DNA from: Cytobacillus solani | Lineage (GTDB): Bacteria > Bacillota > Bacilli > Bacillales > Cytobacillaceae | DNA: 64,000 bases | Assembly: GCF_001420595.1 (NCBI RefSeq) | Contig: NZ_LJIX01000006.1 | Coordinates: forward strand, 4,740,857 to 4,804,856 | Direction of reading: 5' to 3' | In this document: positions 17,833 to 27,174 of the stretch, piece after piece | Position numbering within the stretch: the stretch's first letter is position 1 | Layout: every line of letters begins with the position of its first letter | The notes under the pieces: generated by a model | Told to the model about the DNA's origin: nothing | Databases searched by the model: none | What the model saw: the letters and a program-made list of their open reading frames with translations, nothing else | Made by a program: the position numbers and the translations under genes

Positions 17833-19062
17833 CTACCTAAAAATTCTTACCGGAACGAGTTCTCCCTTTTGAACACCTTCTCGCCTTGCTGCGATCTCGA
17901 TCATTCCATCACTTTGAACGAGGGTAGAGATGAGACCGGATTTTCCAATAATCGGTTCAGCGTACCAATCATCATTCTCTTCAAATAATCGTACTCTCAC
18001 ATAATCTGTCCGTCCTGGTGATGAGGGAATATTCTTCGTTACCTTCGCAAAGGTTAGCTGTTTCTCCTTCGTTCGAGCTCCGTGCAGCTGTTCTAAGATA
18101 GCCTTTCCGAACAAGTGGAAAATAATAACAGCTGATGCTGGGTGACCTGGGAGACCAATAACAGGCTTGTTATCCGCTAAAGATAAAATCGTCGGCTTTC
18201 CCGGCTTAATAGATACACCATGCACAAATACTCCTGGTTTTCCTAGCGATTGGATCACTTCTACTGAATAATCCTTCGTGCCAACTGAACTGCCGCCAGA
18301 TACAATTAAACAATCTGTACGTGCTAATAATTCTTTTGCCCTTCGTTCAAACTCCTCGCGGTTATCTTTGACAATTCCTCCATAATGGAAGCTGTAGCCC
18401 CACTCAGTCACAAGGGCACCAATTGTCATCCCGTTCATATCTCGTATTTCGCCTGGAGCTAGATTTTTCGTTTCAATTGGAACAATTTCATCACCTGAGG
18501 ACAGATAGCCGATAACCGGTTTTCTTATCACGGAAACTGCTGTAATTCCTTGAGAGGCAAGTGCACCTAACTCCTGAGAACGAAGCTTCGTCCCCTTATC
18601 TAAGAGAAGGGCTCCCTTGCTTATATCCTCTCCGACAGAAATGACATTTTCACCTGGAGCGATCTGCTTGAAGACATTGATTAATCCAGCCAAATCTTCA
18701 CAATGCTCAATCATTACAACCGCATCACTGCCATCAGGGAGCATGCCTCCAGTCGGTACATACATCGCTTCCCCTGCTTGAAGTGCTCTTGGTGGTACTT
18801 CGCCCATTTGAACTTCTCCTGCAAGAGCAAGAAAACCCGGCAGACTTTCGGATGATCCAAATGTATCCTTTGCTTTAACAGCATATCCATCAACAGTTGA
18901 GCGGCGAAAATCAGGAACATTTTCAAGGGCATAGATATCTTCAGCTAAAACGAAATGCAGCGCTTCAATGAGCGGAATGGTTATATATTCAGTTAATGGT
19001 TTTACATGGTGGCTGATTAGATCAAACGTTTCTTCTACCGATTTCACTTGAAAAAATTTCAT
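17833..19062 (-). CDS. moeA: Molybdopterin molybdenumtransferase
   Basis: Inserts molybdenum into adenylated molybdopterin. At 409 residues it is of usual length, with RRSTVDGYAVKAKDT at the N-terminal side, GEDISKGALLL, VSGGSSVGTKDYS, the GLPGHPASAVIIFHLF metal-site motif and a C-terminal beta-barrel domain (from about 340). It overlaps mobA by 4 bases and precedes the fused second MoeA by 13 bases. Confidence 0.95.
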   Translation of the reverse strand: MKFFQVKSVEETFDLISHHVKPLTEYITIPLIEALHFVLAEDIYALENVPDFRRSTVDGYAVKAKDTFGSSESLPGFLALAGEVQMGEVPPRALQAGEAMYVPTGGMLPDGSDAVVMIEHCEDLAGLINVFKQIAPGENVISVGEDISKGALLLDKGTKLRSQELGALASQGITAVSVIRKPVIGYLSSGDEIVPIETKNLAPGEIRDMNGMTIGALVTEWGYSFHYGGIVKDNREEFERRAKELLARTDCLIVSGGSSVGTKDYSVEVIQSLGKPGVFVHGVSIKPGKPTILSLADNKPVIGLPGHPASAVIIFHLFGKAILEQLHGARTKEKQLTFAKVTKNIPSSPGRTDYVRVRLFEENDDWYAEPIIGKSGLISTLVQSDGMIEIAARREGVQKGELVPVRIFR

Positions 19063-19679
19063 GATAAATCTCTGCTTTCTTTTGGATATCCATTTGCTAG
19101 CTTTAGAGCTTCCTCAAATTCCTCTGGATGGTTCATGTTAAAAAAATGATGATCTTGATAAGGGAAATGCAGCATTTGGAGATCTTCTTCTAACACAATT
19201 TTTGTATTTATCTTTTGAAAAAATTGTCTAATTCGCAGCTCCTGTTTCTGTAAGGAATGGCTGATTTCCTCATGAACATTTTTACGATAAGCTGCGAATA
19301 ATGGATGAAGCTGTTCCGAGATATTTGGCACGGCCGCATCAAAATCATCTAAGAAACCTAGCAAAATTTCTCCTAGCTTCGAAGATACAAATGGCATATC
19401 ACAAGCAACAACAAGGTTTTTATCTGTTTTGGAGGCTTTTAGTCCCGCATGAATGCCTGCAAGCGGCCCCATACCCTTCCACTCGTCCTCAACCATTGGA
19501 AGATTAAGAAAGTGATAATCTTCAATTGTATTGGTCACAATCATTAGATCCGTAACCGTCTTTTCAAGCTCTGCAGCAATATGTTCTATGACCGTTTTTT
19601 CGCCTATTTTTAACAGAGCTTTATTTTTTCCCATCCTGCTTGACTTGCCGCCCGCCATGATTATTCCTGTAGTCCTCAT
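19059..19679 (-). CDS. mobA: Molybdenum cofactor guanylyltransferase
   Basis: Adds GMP to the molybdenum cofactor to form the bis-MGD-type cofactor needed by formate dehydrogenases of the DMSO-reductase family. 206 residues; the N-terminal nucleotidyltransferase signature is GIIMAGGKSSRMGKNKAL, followed by GPLAGIHAGL and VACDMPFV. ATG 19679 is preferred to the GTG at 19688, which lies in the ribosome-binding site (CAGGTGAG). Sits between fdhE and moeA, which ties cofactor maturation to this enzyme. Confidence 0.94.
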   Translation of the reverse strand: MRTTGIIMAGGKSSRMGKNKALLKIGEKTVIEHIAAELEKTVTDLMIVTNTIEDYHFLNLPMVEDEWKGMGPLAGIHAGLKASKTDKNLVVACDMPFVSSKLGEILLGFLDDFDAAVPNISEQLHPLFAAYRKNVHEEISHSLQKQELRIRQFFQKINTKIVLEEDLQMLHFPYQDHHFFNMNHPEEFEEALKLANGYPKESRDLS

Positions 19680-19700
19680 TTTTCTCACCTGCTTTGAAAA

Positions 19701-20495
19701 TTAGTGAGTCCCTATACCCGAATCGTCTGAAACCCCAAAACCCTTTTCTTGAGCAATATAATCGAGATGGATGCTTTTCACATCTAATAGGGTTGGAGAT
19801 TCCTTTTTAAACATTTTTCTGCTATCAATAACTTTAGTATACCCTTTACATTTATGGCATGCATGAATTTCCGCACTTTCGTCGCCCTCTACTTTAAGGA
19901 TCACTAACTCGTCTTCTGATCCACAGTGTGCACAGCTAATTTTCTTTTCTTCCCAAGCATGAAGACATCTTGGACATGTCAGCTCCTTCTTGCCTTTCTT
20001 GTTGAGCAAGGCAAAGCGTGCAGGTTCACCACAGGAAGGGCAGCCATTGGCATGATTCATTCCCCTTAATTGTGATTCCAATAGAGCGGTTGCCTCTTGT
20101 AAAAAAGGACGTGCAGCCTGTTCAGCAACAAAGATTGGAAGCCAATCAGGAAGGTTATTTTCATCTGCATAGTTTTTAAAGTAGAAATGGTTCACAACAA
20201 TTGCTTCTTTAAACCATGCTTGTAAGACATCTAACGTCAATAGTGCTTTTATTTTATCTGCTGTATGGATTATGCCCTCATTATTTTGACCAAGCATCTG
20301 GAGAAGCTCTTCAATAAATCGTTGATATTGGCTGAAATCAATTGAAAGTTCTGCTTGAGGAAGGATGGGTGAACCGTTCCCTGTTATATCCTCTATTTGC
20401 AGATTACCTATTTCTCCTCTCCATTTTTCATTTAATGACTGTATCTCCTGTTGCAGTTTTTCATAGTTTTCATCAAGAACATTCATTTTTGCCAT
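19701..20495 (-). CDS. fdhE: Formate dehydrogenase accessory protein FdhE
   Basis: Rubredoxin-like maturation protein needed in E. coli for activity of membrane-bound formate dehydrogenases. 264 residues: a helical N-terminal part and a C-terminal zinc/iron region with four CxxC pairs (CPSCGEPA, CPRC, CAHC, CHKC) between about 155 and 240. ATG 20495 follows AGTGGTG; an upstream ATG at 20513 is possible. It follows fdhC after an 80-base gap that contains a strong hairpin. Confidence 0.9.
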   Translation of the reverse strand: MAKMNVLDENYEKLQQEIQSLNEKWRGEIGNLQIEDITGNGSPILPQAELSIDFSQYQRFIEELLQMLGQNNEGIIHTADKIKALLTLDVLQAWFKEAIVVNHFYFKNYADENNLPDWLPIFVAEQAARPFLQEATALLESQLRGMNHANGCPSCGEPARFALLNKKGKKELTCPRCLHAWEEKKISCAHCGSEDELVILKVEGDESAEIHACHKCKGYTKVIDSRKMFKKESPTLLDVKSIHLDYIAQEKGFGVSDDSGIGTH

Positions 20496-20515
20496 CGAAA
20501 ACACCACTTTCATTG

Positions 20516-20557
20516 AAGAGAGGAAGGGCTACCCTTTATCCAGGGTAGCTCCTCTCT
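20516..20557 (-). other. Stable intercistronic hairpin between fdhC and fdhE
   Basis: GAGAGGA-GGCTACCCT pairs with AGGGTAGC-TCCTCTC; no T run follows in the direction of transcription, so it is not a classic terminator. It may protect the upstream fdhABC message or lower readthrough to the maturation genes. Confidence 0.6.
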
Positions 20558-20595
20558 ATTATTATTCGGTTATCAATTGTTCAAAGCATGAGCGG

Positions 20596-21270
20596 TTATG
20601 CATGTTTTTTCTTTTTCGGTTTTGCCGCCTGAAGCTCATCATACCAACGGCCATGGTGATCCTTCGCATATTCCTCCGATACATCCCCCTTGATAATTCC
20701 TCTCATAGAAGGTTTTGCGGTAACAAGAGACATATAAATATGACCAATGGCAACAGCTGCAGCAAGACCTAAACCAATGCTATGCATTGGATATGCCCAC
20801 ATGATGATTCCATATGGAAAATACTGCGGGAACCACATGATAAGTCCTGAACAAATCAGCATAATCGTTGTAATAATCATTAACCAGGAATTAATTTTTT
20901 CACCAGCATTAAAGAAATCCTGCTTTGGGACCTTTGCTTTCATTCCAAAAAACTCTTTAATAAATTGGGGGAAGAATTGCAGGTCATGCTTCTTCCATGA
21001 AAAGATATTTTTTGCCCAATTACTAAAACCCTTCCAATCAAAAATTATCATAATTGGCAGTGGAAGCATAAAGGCGACTGCGGCAATTCTATGCACTAAT
21101 CTTGCACCTGCTGGTCCGCCAAAAACAGGGTAAAGCCAGTCAAAGAATTCGGTATACATTGGCAATGCTGAAATATAAAGAACAAAGAAGGCTGCTGCAT
21201 TTACCCAGTGTGAAATTCTAAAGCCCAAATTAAAACGTTTAACCGTTTTTTGATTTCCACTTTTATTCAT
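20596..21270 (-). CDS. fdhC: Formate dehydrogenase cytochrome b subunit
   Basis: Membrane subunit (224 residues) that passes electrons from the iron-sulfur subunit to menaquinone. About four hydrophobic helices; haem-ligand histidines are expected in FRISHWVNAAAF (first helix), RLVHRIAAVAFM, and MHSIGLGLAAAVAIGHIYM (fourth helix), as in FdnI. ATG 21270 sits 9 bases after GAAGGAG and overlaps the end of fdhB by 8 bases. The C-terminus is Lys-rich. Confidence 0.92.
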   Translation of the reverse strand: MNKSGNQKTVKRFNLGFRISHWVNAAAFFVLYISALPMYTEFFDWLYPVFGGPAGARLVHRIAAVAFMLPLPIMIIFDWKGFSNWAKNIFSWKKHDLQFFPQFIKEFFGMKAKVPKQDFFNAGEKINSWLMIITTIMLICSGLIMWFPQYFPYGIIMWAYPMHSIGLGLAAAVAIGHIYMSLVTAKPSMRGIIKGDVSEEYAKDHHGRWYDELQAAKPKKKKHA

Positions 21271-22081
21271 GGCTCTGGTCTCCTTCACTGGAATGGTTCT
21301 TCTTGTTTAAATTGGTTGCGATGAATGAACCAATAACGGCCATCGTTGTCGCACCAAGCATCATTTTCCCAATTGGCTGTGCATAGTCCTTCCAAACAAT
21401 TTGAGAAAGTGCCACTTTAGGGTTTTCCGGTAAGCCGTATGTTGTCGGTTTATCAGCAAGGATATACACCGTATTTGTTCCGCTAATGCCTTGTGGATTG
21501 TATATATTTGCATTCGGGTAACGCTCCTTTATTTGCGCTAAACGATCCTCAGCTGAAGAAAGAAGTTCATCCTTATCCCCATAAACAATAGCTCCCGTAT
21601 GACAAGCAGTTGCACACGCAGGCTGAAGCCCTTCCTCTAAACGGTCCGTACATTGCGTACACTTCTGTGCCTTTCTGAACTCTTTTCCATTTTTATCTAT
21701 ATATGTTGCGAGATTGATAGCATCAAACGAACATGCCTGCACACAGTAGCCACAGCCAACACATGTATCATAATCAACGACAACTGATCCAAATTCTGTA
21801 TGGCTAATTGCATTTTCAGGACATGCTTTCTCACATGCAGCTTCCGTACAATGCAAGCAGGAGGAATGGCGGAAGAGCCAATCAAGCCCGCCATCCTTTC
21901 TTTCTTGCTCGTTAAATGTTAAGACATTCCATGTATTTGCTGTAATCTTTTCATGAGATTGATAGCTTCCGTGGAAATCCTCCATTTCAGAAGGGAGATC
22001 ATTCCAATTTTTACATGACACCATACATGCACGACAGCCATCACATTTCGTTACATCAACTAATTTAATTGTTTCAGCCAT
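21263..22081 (-). CDS. fdhB: Formate dehydrogenase iron-sulfur subunit
   Basis: Electron-transfer subunit of 272 residues with four [4Fe-4S] motifs: CDGCRACMVSC, CLHCTEAACEKAC, CVGCGYCVQAC, and CTQC with a distal CATAC. A hydrophobic segment close to the C-terminus (GKMMLGATTMAVIGSFIA) anchors it next to FdhC, as in FdnH. Its ATG overlaps the TAA of fdhA by one base (TAATG), so translation is likely coupled. Confidence 0.95.
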   Translation of the reverse strand: MAETIKLVDVTKCDGCRACMVSCKNWNDLPSEMEDFHGSYQSHEKITANTWNVLTFNEQERKDGGLDWLFRHSSCLHCTEAACEKACPENAISHTEFGSVVVDYDTCVGCGYCVQACSFDAINLATYIDKNGKEFRKAQKCTQCTDRLEEGLQPACATACHTGAIVYGDKDELLSSAEDRLAQIKERYPNANIYNPQGISGTNTVYILADKPTTYGLPENPKVALSQIVWKDYAQPIGKMMLGATTMAVIGSFIATNLNKKNHSSEGDQSHE

Positions 22082-25059
22082 TATTTCGCCCTCCTAACAT
22101 CGCACAGGAATGCTTTGTATTCTGGTATTGTTGAGTTTGCATCTCCAATATGCGGTGTTAAGCGGTTTGCTGAGCCGCCTGTGACAATGCCTTTATATCC
22201 GAAATGCCATGGCATACCAATATGATGAACCGTTTTATCCTTTAATTTGTATGGTTTAAAACGCTTCGTAACCATTGCGTAAGCATTAATTTCACCACGT
22301 GCGGATGAAACAATGATTTTATCCTTATTGTTAATGCCTTTCTCTTTTGCTAATTCCTCACTAATCTCAACGAACATATGAGGAACAAGCTCTGCCAGCC
22401 ATTCCTGGCTCCGCGTCATCGCCCCAGATTGCCAATGTTCGGATAGACGGTATGTTGTTGCAACAATTGGAAACTTGGATACATCCCCTTGTGCATTCAT
22501 TTCTTCTTCACCAAATTGTACAGCTGGATTCAGCTGGACACTTGAGAATGAATTGGACATCGGATTTTCATATGGCTCGTAATGTTCAGGAAGTGGTCCT
22601 TCATTAATGGAAGCAAATAGGGCTCCCTTTCCTCCTGCCATCATAATGAAAGGATCAATGAAAGTTGGATCATTTGGCCCCTTATCGACAACGAAGTCCG
22701 GAACGTCATTTCCCTTCCATTTCCCTTCAGTAGCATTCCATTCAATGCCAACTCTTGTTTTGCTCCATGCCTTCCCGTTTAAATCCGCACTTGCACGATT
22801 ATAGAGAATACGGCGGTTTGCTGGCCATGCATAAGACCAGTTTAGGAAATTACTCATTCCTTCATCTGTATTGTCTCTTCGTTTTGACAGGTTTTCATTT
22901 TCAGGATAGAAACCACAATAGATCCAGTTTCCACTGCATGTGGAACCATCATCCTTTAAGTCGCCAAATTTCTTTACTTGTTGTTTTGTTTTCATGTCAT
23001 AGCCATTTATTTCTCTGCATACGAGATCAATATCAGGGTGATCACTTTCACCGTAGTCCCACGTCAATGCCTTCATCGGCATATCTGCAGGATTTGAGCT
23101 ATTTTTGTACATTTCCTTTAAGCGACGTGCAAGCATATGGACAATTTCCAAATCTGCCTTCGACTCACCCTTTGGCTTAATCGCTTGCCAGCGGTACTGC
23201 ATCCAGCGGCCTGAATTTGTAACCGAGCCCTCTTTTTCAAAAGATCCGCTTGCAGGAAGGAAAATGACTTCTGTCTGAATGGATGCTGGGTCTGCCCCTG
23301 CTTCTTTTTGCCAGAAGGAAGAGGTTTCTGTTTCAAAAAGATCCACTGCAACCATCCACTTTAGGTTGCTGAGAGACTCGATTTCTTTGCCAGCATTTGG
23401 TCCGCCAACTGCTGGGTTTGAACCAAATAACAATAAACCTTCAAGCTCTTTCCGATGCATCGCATCAAACAATCGCATAAATGAATAGTTTTTGCCTGCT
23501 GCAAGCTTAGGTAAATAGTGATAACCGAATTCATTTCCTTTTGTTGCATTGTCCCCATAGAAGGATTTCATCATGCTTGTATAAAACTTCGGCTTATTCA
23601 CCCAATAGCCTTCTTTAGGAGTAATGCGATCTAGGAAGCCTTGGTAAGTAAAATCGGTTTCAGCTGTTGTTGGTACTTGCATGTATCCTGGCACATTATC
23701 ATATAGAAGACCGAAATCGGTTGAACCTTGAACATTGGATTCCCCACGCAATGCATTCACACCACCGCCAGAAATCCCAATATTACCAAGGAGCAGCTGA
23801 AGTATCGCATAAGAACGAATATTTTGCGTTCCAACCGTATGCTGTGTTCCACCCATTGCATATAGAATGGTGCCTGCTTTACCTACTTCACCTGTAGATG
23901 CATATGTTTTGCAAATGTCTAGGTACGTTTCTTTCGCAGTACCTGTCACGCCAATAACTGTGTCAATATCATAACGAGAAAAATGTTTCTTCATCAGCTG
24001 GAATACACATTTCGGATCTTTCAATGTTGGATCTTTAAGGGTTTTTCCTTCTTTATCCTTTTTGAAAGCCCACTTTGTCTTATCGTAGCTTCTCTTTCCT
24101 ATATCATAGCCGCTGAACATTCCATCATTAAACGAATACGTATCTTCGACAATGTAAGAGGCATTAGTGTAAGCGGCTACATATTCTTTATGGAATAATT
24201 CGTTTTCAAGAATATAGTTGATCATTCCGCCAATGAAGGCAATATCTGTCCCAGAACGAAGCTGCCCATACACATTTGCCATTTGTGAGGTTCTTGTAAA
24301 ACGCGGGTCAACAGAGATAAGCTTCCCGCCTTTTTCTAATGCCTTTAAAATCCATTTAAAGCTAATCGGATGATTTTCAGCGGGATTCGCACCGATAATC
24401 ATTAATACATCGGCATGCTTAAGATCATTCCAGTGGTTTGTCATTGCTCCACGACCAAATGTAGGTGCCAGACCGGCAACCGTTGAACTATGTCATATTC
24501 GGGCCTGGTGTTCGATATAGGTTAGCCCGAGCCCTGCACGGAACAATTTCTGCAGCAAATGACACTCTTCGTTATCTAATGCAGCTCCGCCAAGATAGGC
24601 GATAGAATCTGTTCTATTGACTGTCAGTCCTTTTTCCTTATGGATAAACGTACGGTCCCGTGTTTCTTTAATATTTTTGGCTACCTTTTCAAGGGCAAAG
24701 TCCCAATCTACTTCTTTCCACTTGTCGCTGCCAGGTGCACGGTACATTGGCTTTGTTATCCGTTTTTCACTTGTATACACCTGTCTTACTGTCGTTCCTT
24801 TACTGCAAAGGCTTCCTTCATTGATCGGATGGTCCGGATCCCCCTCCGTATACACCACATCATCGCCTTTAGAATAAACTAAAATTCCGCAGCCAACCGC
24901 ACAATAAGGACAAATGGTTGGTGTAGGCTTGAGTTCAGCAATCTTGAACTCTCTTGTTTTTGCTCTCGCTCCTTTATCGTCGAAGCCAAGCTCAACAACC
25001 GCTAGAGTCGCTGCCACAGCCCCGGACAATTTCAGAAACTGTCTTCTTGTAAATTCCAT
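22081..25059 (-). CDS. fdhA: Selenocysteine-containing formate dehydrogenase, catalytic subunit
   Basis: Oxidises formate to CO2 with a bis-MGD molybdenum or tungsten cofactor. One 992-residue gene interrupted by an in-frame TGA at 24493-24495 that encodes selenocysteine 189: the context is QARI-U-HSSTVAGLAPTFGRG, matching the catalytic QARV-U-HG site of E. coli FdnG. The N-terminus is a twin-arginine signal (MEFTRRQFLKLSGAVAATLA), followed by a [4Fe-4S] site C50-C53-C57-C85. The length is close to FdnG (about 1015). Without Sec decoding the product would stop after 188 residues. ATG 25059 follows GAGGGG. The enzyme should face the outside of the membrane with FdhB and FdhC. selA, selB, selC and selD are not in the window and must be elsewhere. 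Confidence 0.95.
24464..24495 (-). promoter_or_regulatory. Bacterial SECIS element with the UGA codon of fdhA
   Basis: After UGA and 11 bases comes a hairpin: GGU (24481-24479) pairs with ACC (24466-24464), U 24478 is bulged, GCC pairs with GGC, and the loop is GGUCU (24474-24470). The bulged U, the GGUCU loop and the 11-base distance are those of the E. coli fdhF SECIS bound by SelB. Confidence 0.93.
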
Positions 25060-25104
25060 CTATTTTCCCCTCTTTTCCATAAATAGAACATATATTAAAC
25101 CCAA

Positions 25105-25869
25105 TTATTTTGGATGAACCCCCACAGTCTTTTCTTCCAAATCGTTAATGACCCTTCCGAATGACGTATATGAAATAGCCATTCTTCCTCTTAAATAGCC
25201 AACTACCTCAATATTTAGAAATTTCGCTAGCTGAATCGCCTGCTTTGTCGCAGCGGTTCTCGATCCGATAACCGAAAAGCCAAACTTTGCTGCTTTCGAA
25301 AGCATTTCATAAGAAACCCTTCCTGTGGTTAGCAAAACCAGCTCCTCAGGCTTACAGTTTGTCCGGATGGCATGTCCGATAACTTTATCAACTGCATTAT
25401 GTCTGCCGATATCCTCTCGAATCGCCATTTCCCCATCTGCATGTACAATGCAGGCACCATGCATGCCTCCTGTTTCTGCATACAATGGAGAGTTCTTAGC
25501 AAATTCACTGCGCTTCTTCAAGATATAACTTAATAGATACGTATTGTTGGATTGCACCTTATTAAATGTCTTCACATCTGTCATAGAAAAGAAAGTGACT
25601 CCCCTTCCGCAGCCAGCGGTATAGTGCTTCTTCTTCGAAAACATTAATTCGGGGTTAAACCCTTCCCTTAAAGTGACTGAAAGTGTTCCAGAGTCTTCTT
25701 CACTCGTAATAGACTGAATATCCTCTGCTCCATCAATCACTCCTTCTGAAAATAAATAGCCGTATACCCAGTCCTCCAAATCTTGATTTGTCAGCTGGAA
25801 AACGGCTACCTCATATCCATTTATTATGAGAGTAATCGGATACTCCTCAGGACATCCCTTTTTATTCAT
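25105..25869 (-). CDS. fdhD: Formate dehydrogenase sulfurtransferase FdhD
   Basis: Carries sulfur from a cysteine desulfurase to the bis-MGD cofactor of formate dehydrogenase; without it the enzyme is inactive. 254 residues with the family stretches EYPITLIINGYEVAVFQLTNQ at the N-terminus, TAGCGRGV (conserved Cys), ETGGMHGACIV, REDIGRHNAVDKVIG and TGRVSYEMLSKAA. ATG 25869 follows AGGGGTGG; the longer TTG start at 25911 is less likely. First gene of the operon, 45 bases ahead of fdhA. Confidence 0.95.
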   Translation of the reverse strand: MNKKGCPEEYPITLIINGYEVAVFQLTNQDLEDWVYGYLFSEGVIDGAEDIQSITSEEDSGTLSVTLREGFNPELMFSKKKHYTAGCGRGVTFFSMTDVKTFNKVQSNNTYLLSYILKKRSEFAKNSPLYAETGGMHGACIVHADGEMAIREDIGRHNAVDKVIGHAIRTNCKPEELVLLTTGRVSYEMLSKAAKFGFSVIGSRTAATKQAIQLAKFLNIEVVGYLRGRMAISYTSFGRVINDLEEKTVGVHPK

Positions 25870-25935
25870 CGTTTCCACCCCTTTTGCTAAAGGAAGCGCA
25901 GGCCATATCAATTGTACGGAGTGATCTCCCTTTTT

Positions 25936-25979
25936 ATTATAAGAAGAACCGTTCTAACTCTTCTGCGACAATTATCACG
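25936..25979 (-). promoter_or_regulatory. Candidate Fnr-type activator site and -10 box for the fdh operon
   Basis: On the minus strand CGTGA-TAATTG-TCGCA (25979-25964) matches the TGTGA-N6-TCACA palindrome at 8 of 10 positions. A perfect TATAAT lies at 25941-25936. The distance puts the dyad centre near -42 from the expected start, the class II position of CRP/FNR activators. The rest of 25912-26183 shows only AT-rich DNA. Confidence 0.55.
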
Positions 25980-26183
25980 AAAACTAGGATTAAAATATGA
26001 GATTAATGTGAAAATTTATTATTAATACGTAATATATAGTAAATGGAACAAGCAATAACAGCAGTAACATTTATCACGTTTCAATAGTGGCAAATAAAAA
26101 GCAGTTCATTTGTTCACCATATTGTTAAAAATTATTGTGAATAATTAATGAAAATTATGATCCTCCTTTCCAAATTAGAACAA

Positions 26184-26362
26184 ATGCGCAAGCGTCTTGA
26201 TCACCCCCGACAAGCACAAGACGGGGTCGACAAAAACGCGACGTCCTCCTAAAAGCTTCACTTTTAGTCGTGCGATGCATCGCTGACGAAGCTTTCCTTG
26301 TCCTGTCGCATTGTCGACACTAGTACGTCCTGTACGTCGGGGGTAGGCGCTGGAGCTGAACG
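26184..26362 (+). repeat. Dispersed element, type B with a longer nested-palindrome core
   Basis: Family ends (GCGCAAGCGTCTTGATCACC; GGGGTAGGCGCTGGAGCT) enclose a different core: GTCGACAA (26226-26233) pairs with TTGTCGAC (26311-26318), with GCGAC/GTCGC, AAAAG/CTTTT and GCGATGCATCGC nested inside. The element is therefore modular: common ends, variable core. Confidence 0.75.
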
Positions 26363-26382
26363 CAGACAAACCTGTCGCAAAG

Positions 26383-26391
26383 TTATCCACA
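26383..26391 (+). other. DnaA-box sequence next to the element
   Basis: TTATCCACA, a perfect DnaA box, within CAAAGTTATCCACAACAT about 20 bases beyond the right end of the element. The same block follows the element at 54851. Confidence 0.5.
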
Positions 26392-26419
26392 ACATCCAAA
26401 TTTATTATTTCATAGACAG

Positions 26420-26447
26420 AAAAAAATCCTTCCAAAATTGGAAGGAT
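26420..26447 (-). terminator. Terminator of the ABC operon
   Basis: ATCCTTCC AAAATT GGAAGGAT hairpin followed by T7 on the minus strand. Confidence 0.85.
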
Positions 26448-26448
26448 G

Positions 26449-27174
26449 CTAAATTTCTTTTCTTTGAAAATAAGTAAAACCTGATAGAAAAAATAGAACA
26501 AAGCTCCCAAAAATGACAAGCAGCAATGTCTCCATCGTTACATTCATTGCACCAAATCCATCCTGTCCTGTTGGCACCATTGCTAAAAATGGCTGAGCCC
26601 ACGGATAAAAAGGACCAAACTTTTCTGAGTTCACTACTAACATATTTGGCAATGTAAATATGACATTAATGGCTAATGGAGCAGCAAAACTGGACCATGC
26701 AACAGATACGAATATTTGCAGAGCAGCAAGAGGAAGGCAAGCGATCCAGCCGCCTAATGAGCTTATCGCTATCGTCTTCCACGGAATGGCTTCTTCGAAT
26801 CCTTTTAATTGTCCAACCAACAGTACTCCTGAAGCAAACAGCAGCTGTGTGAATGCAAGCAAACCTAGAACAAGCAGGAATTTCGCAAGATAAACATTGC
26901 TGCGGGAAACAGGCATAGCAAGCAGCTGCTTCCAGCCTCCTCCAATATGCTCATATCGGCACACAAAAGCAGAAAAAACACCTGTGAGTAAAGGCAAAAA
27001 TAAAAGTGCGTGTATAAATGCCATATAAGTTATTGCCATCTCCCATTTGTGAGGTGTATCTTCTACAGATTCACCAAGGCCAACTAAGAATGAGAGAGCA
27101 GGGCTTATAAAAATTAACAGCCAGATTGCTGACTTTCTAAGTTTTAAAAACTCAGACCTTAATACCTTTCCCAT
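26449..27174 (-). CDS. ABC-2 permease, lantibiotic-immunity (MutG/EpiG) type
   Basis: Membrane subunit of 241 residues with about six hydrophobic helices. The stretch CRYEHIGGGWKQLLAMPVSR is the cytoplasmic loop typical of LanE/LanG-type permeases that pump peptide antibiotics off the membrane. It overlaps the preceding permease gene by one base and is the last gene of a three-gene unit. No bacteriocin biosynthesis gene is nearby, so it is more likely a stand-alone resistance pump than self-immunity. Confidence 0.8.
   Translation of the reverse strand: MGKVLRSEFLKLRKSAIWLLIFISPALSFLVGLGESVEDTPHKWEMAITYMAFIHALLFLPLLTGVFSAFVCRYEHIGGGWKQLLAMPVSRSNVYLAKFLLVLGLLAFTQLLFASGVLLVGQLKGFEEAIPWKTIAISSLGGWIACLPLAALQIFVSVAWSSFAAPLAINVIFTLPNMLVVNSEKFGPFYPWAQPFLAMVPTGQDGFGAMNVTMETLLLVIFGSFVLFFLSGFTYFQRKEI

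Noticed and set aside
22081-25059. Formate dehydrogenase alpha as a pseudogene broken by a stop codon
   Set aside because: The stop is TGA at the exact catalytic selenocysteine position and is followed by a matching SECIS hairpin; the rest of the frame is intact.
26175-26519. ORF of 114 codons on the minus strand
   Set aside because: It covers the repeat at 26184-26362 and the ABC terminator, and has no ribosome-binding site or protein-like pattern.
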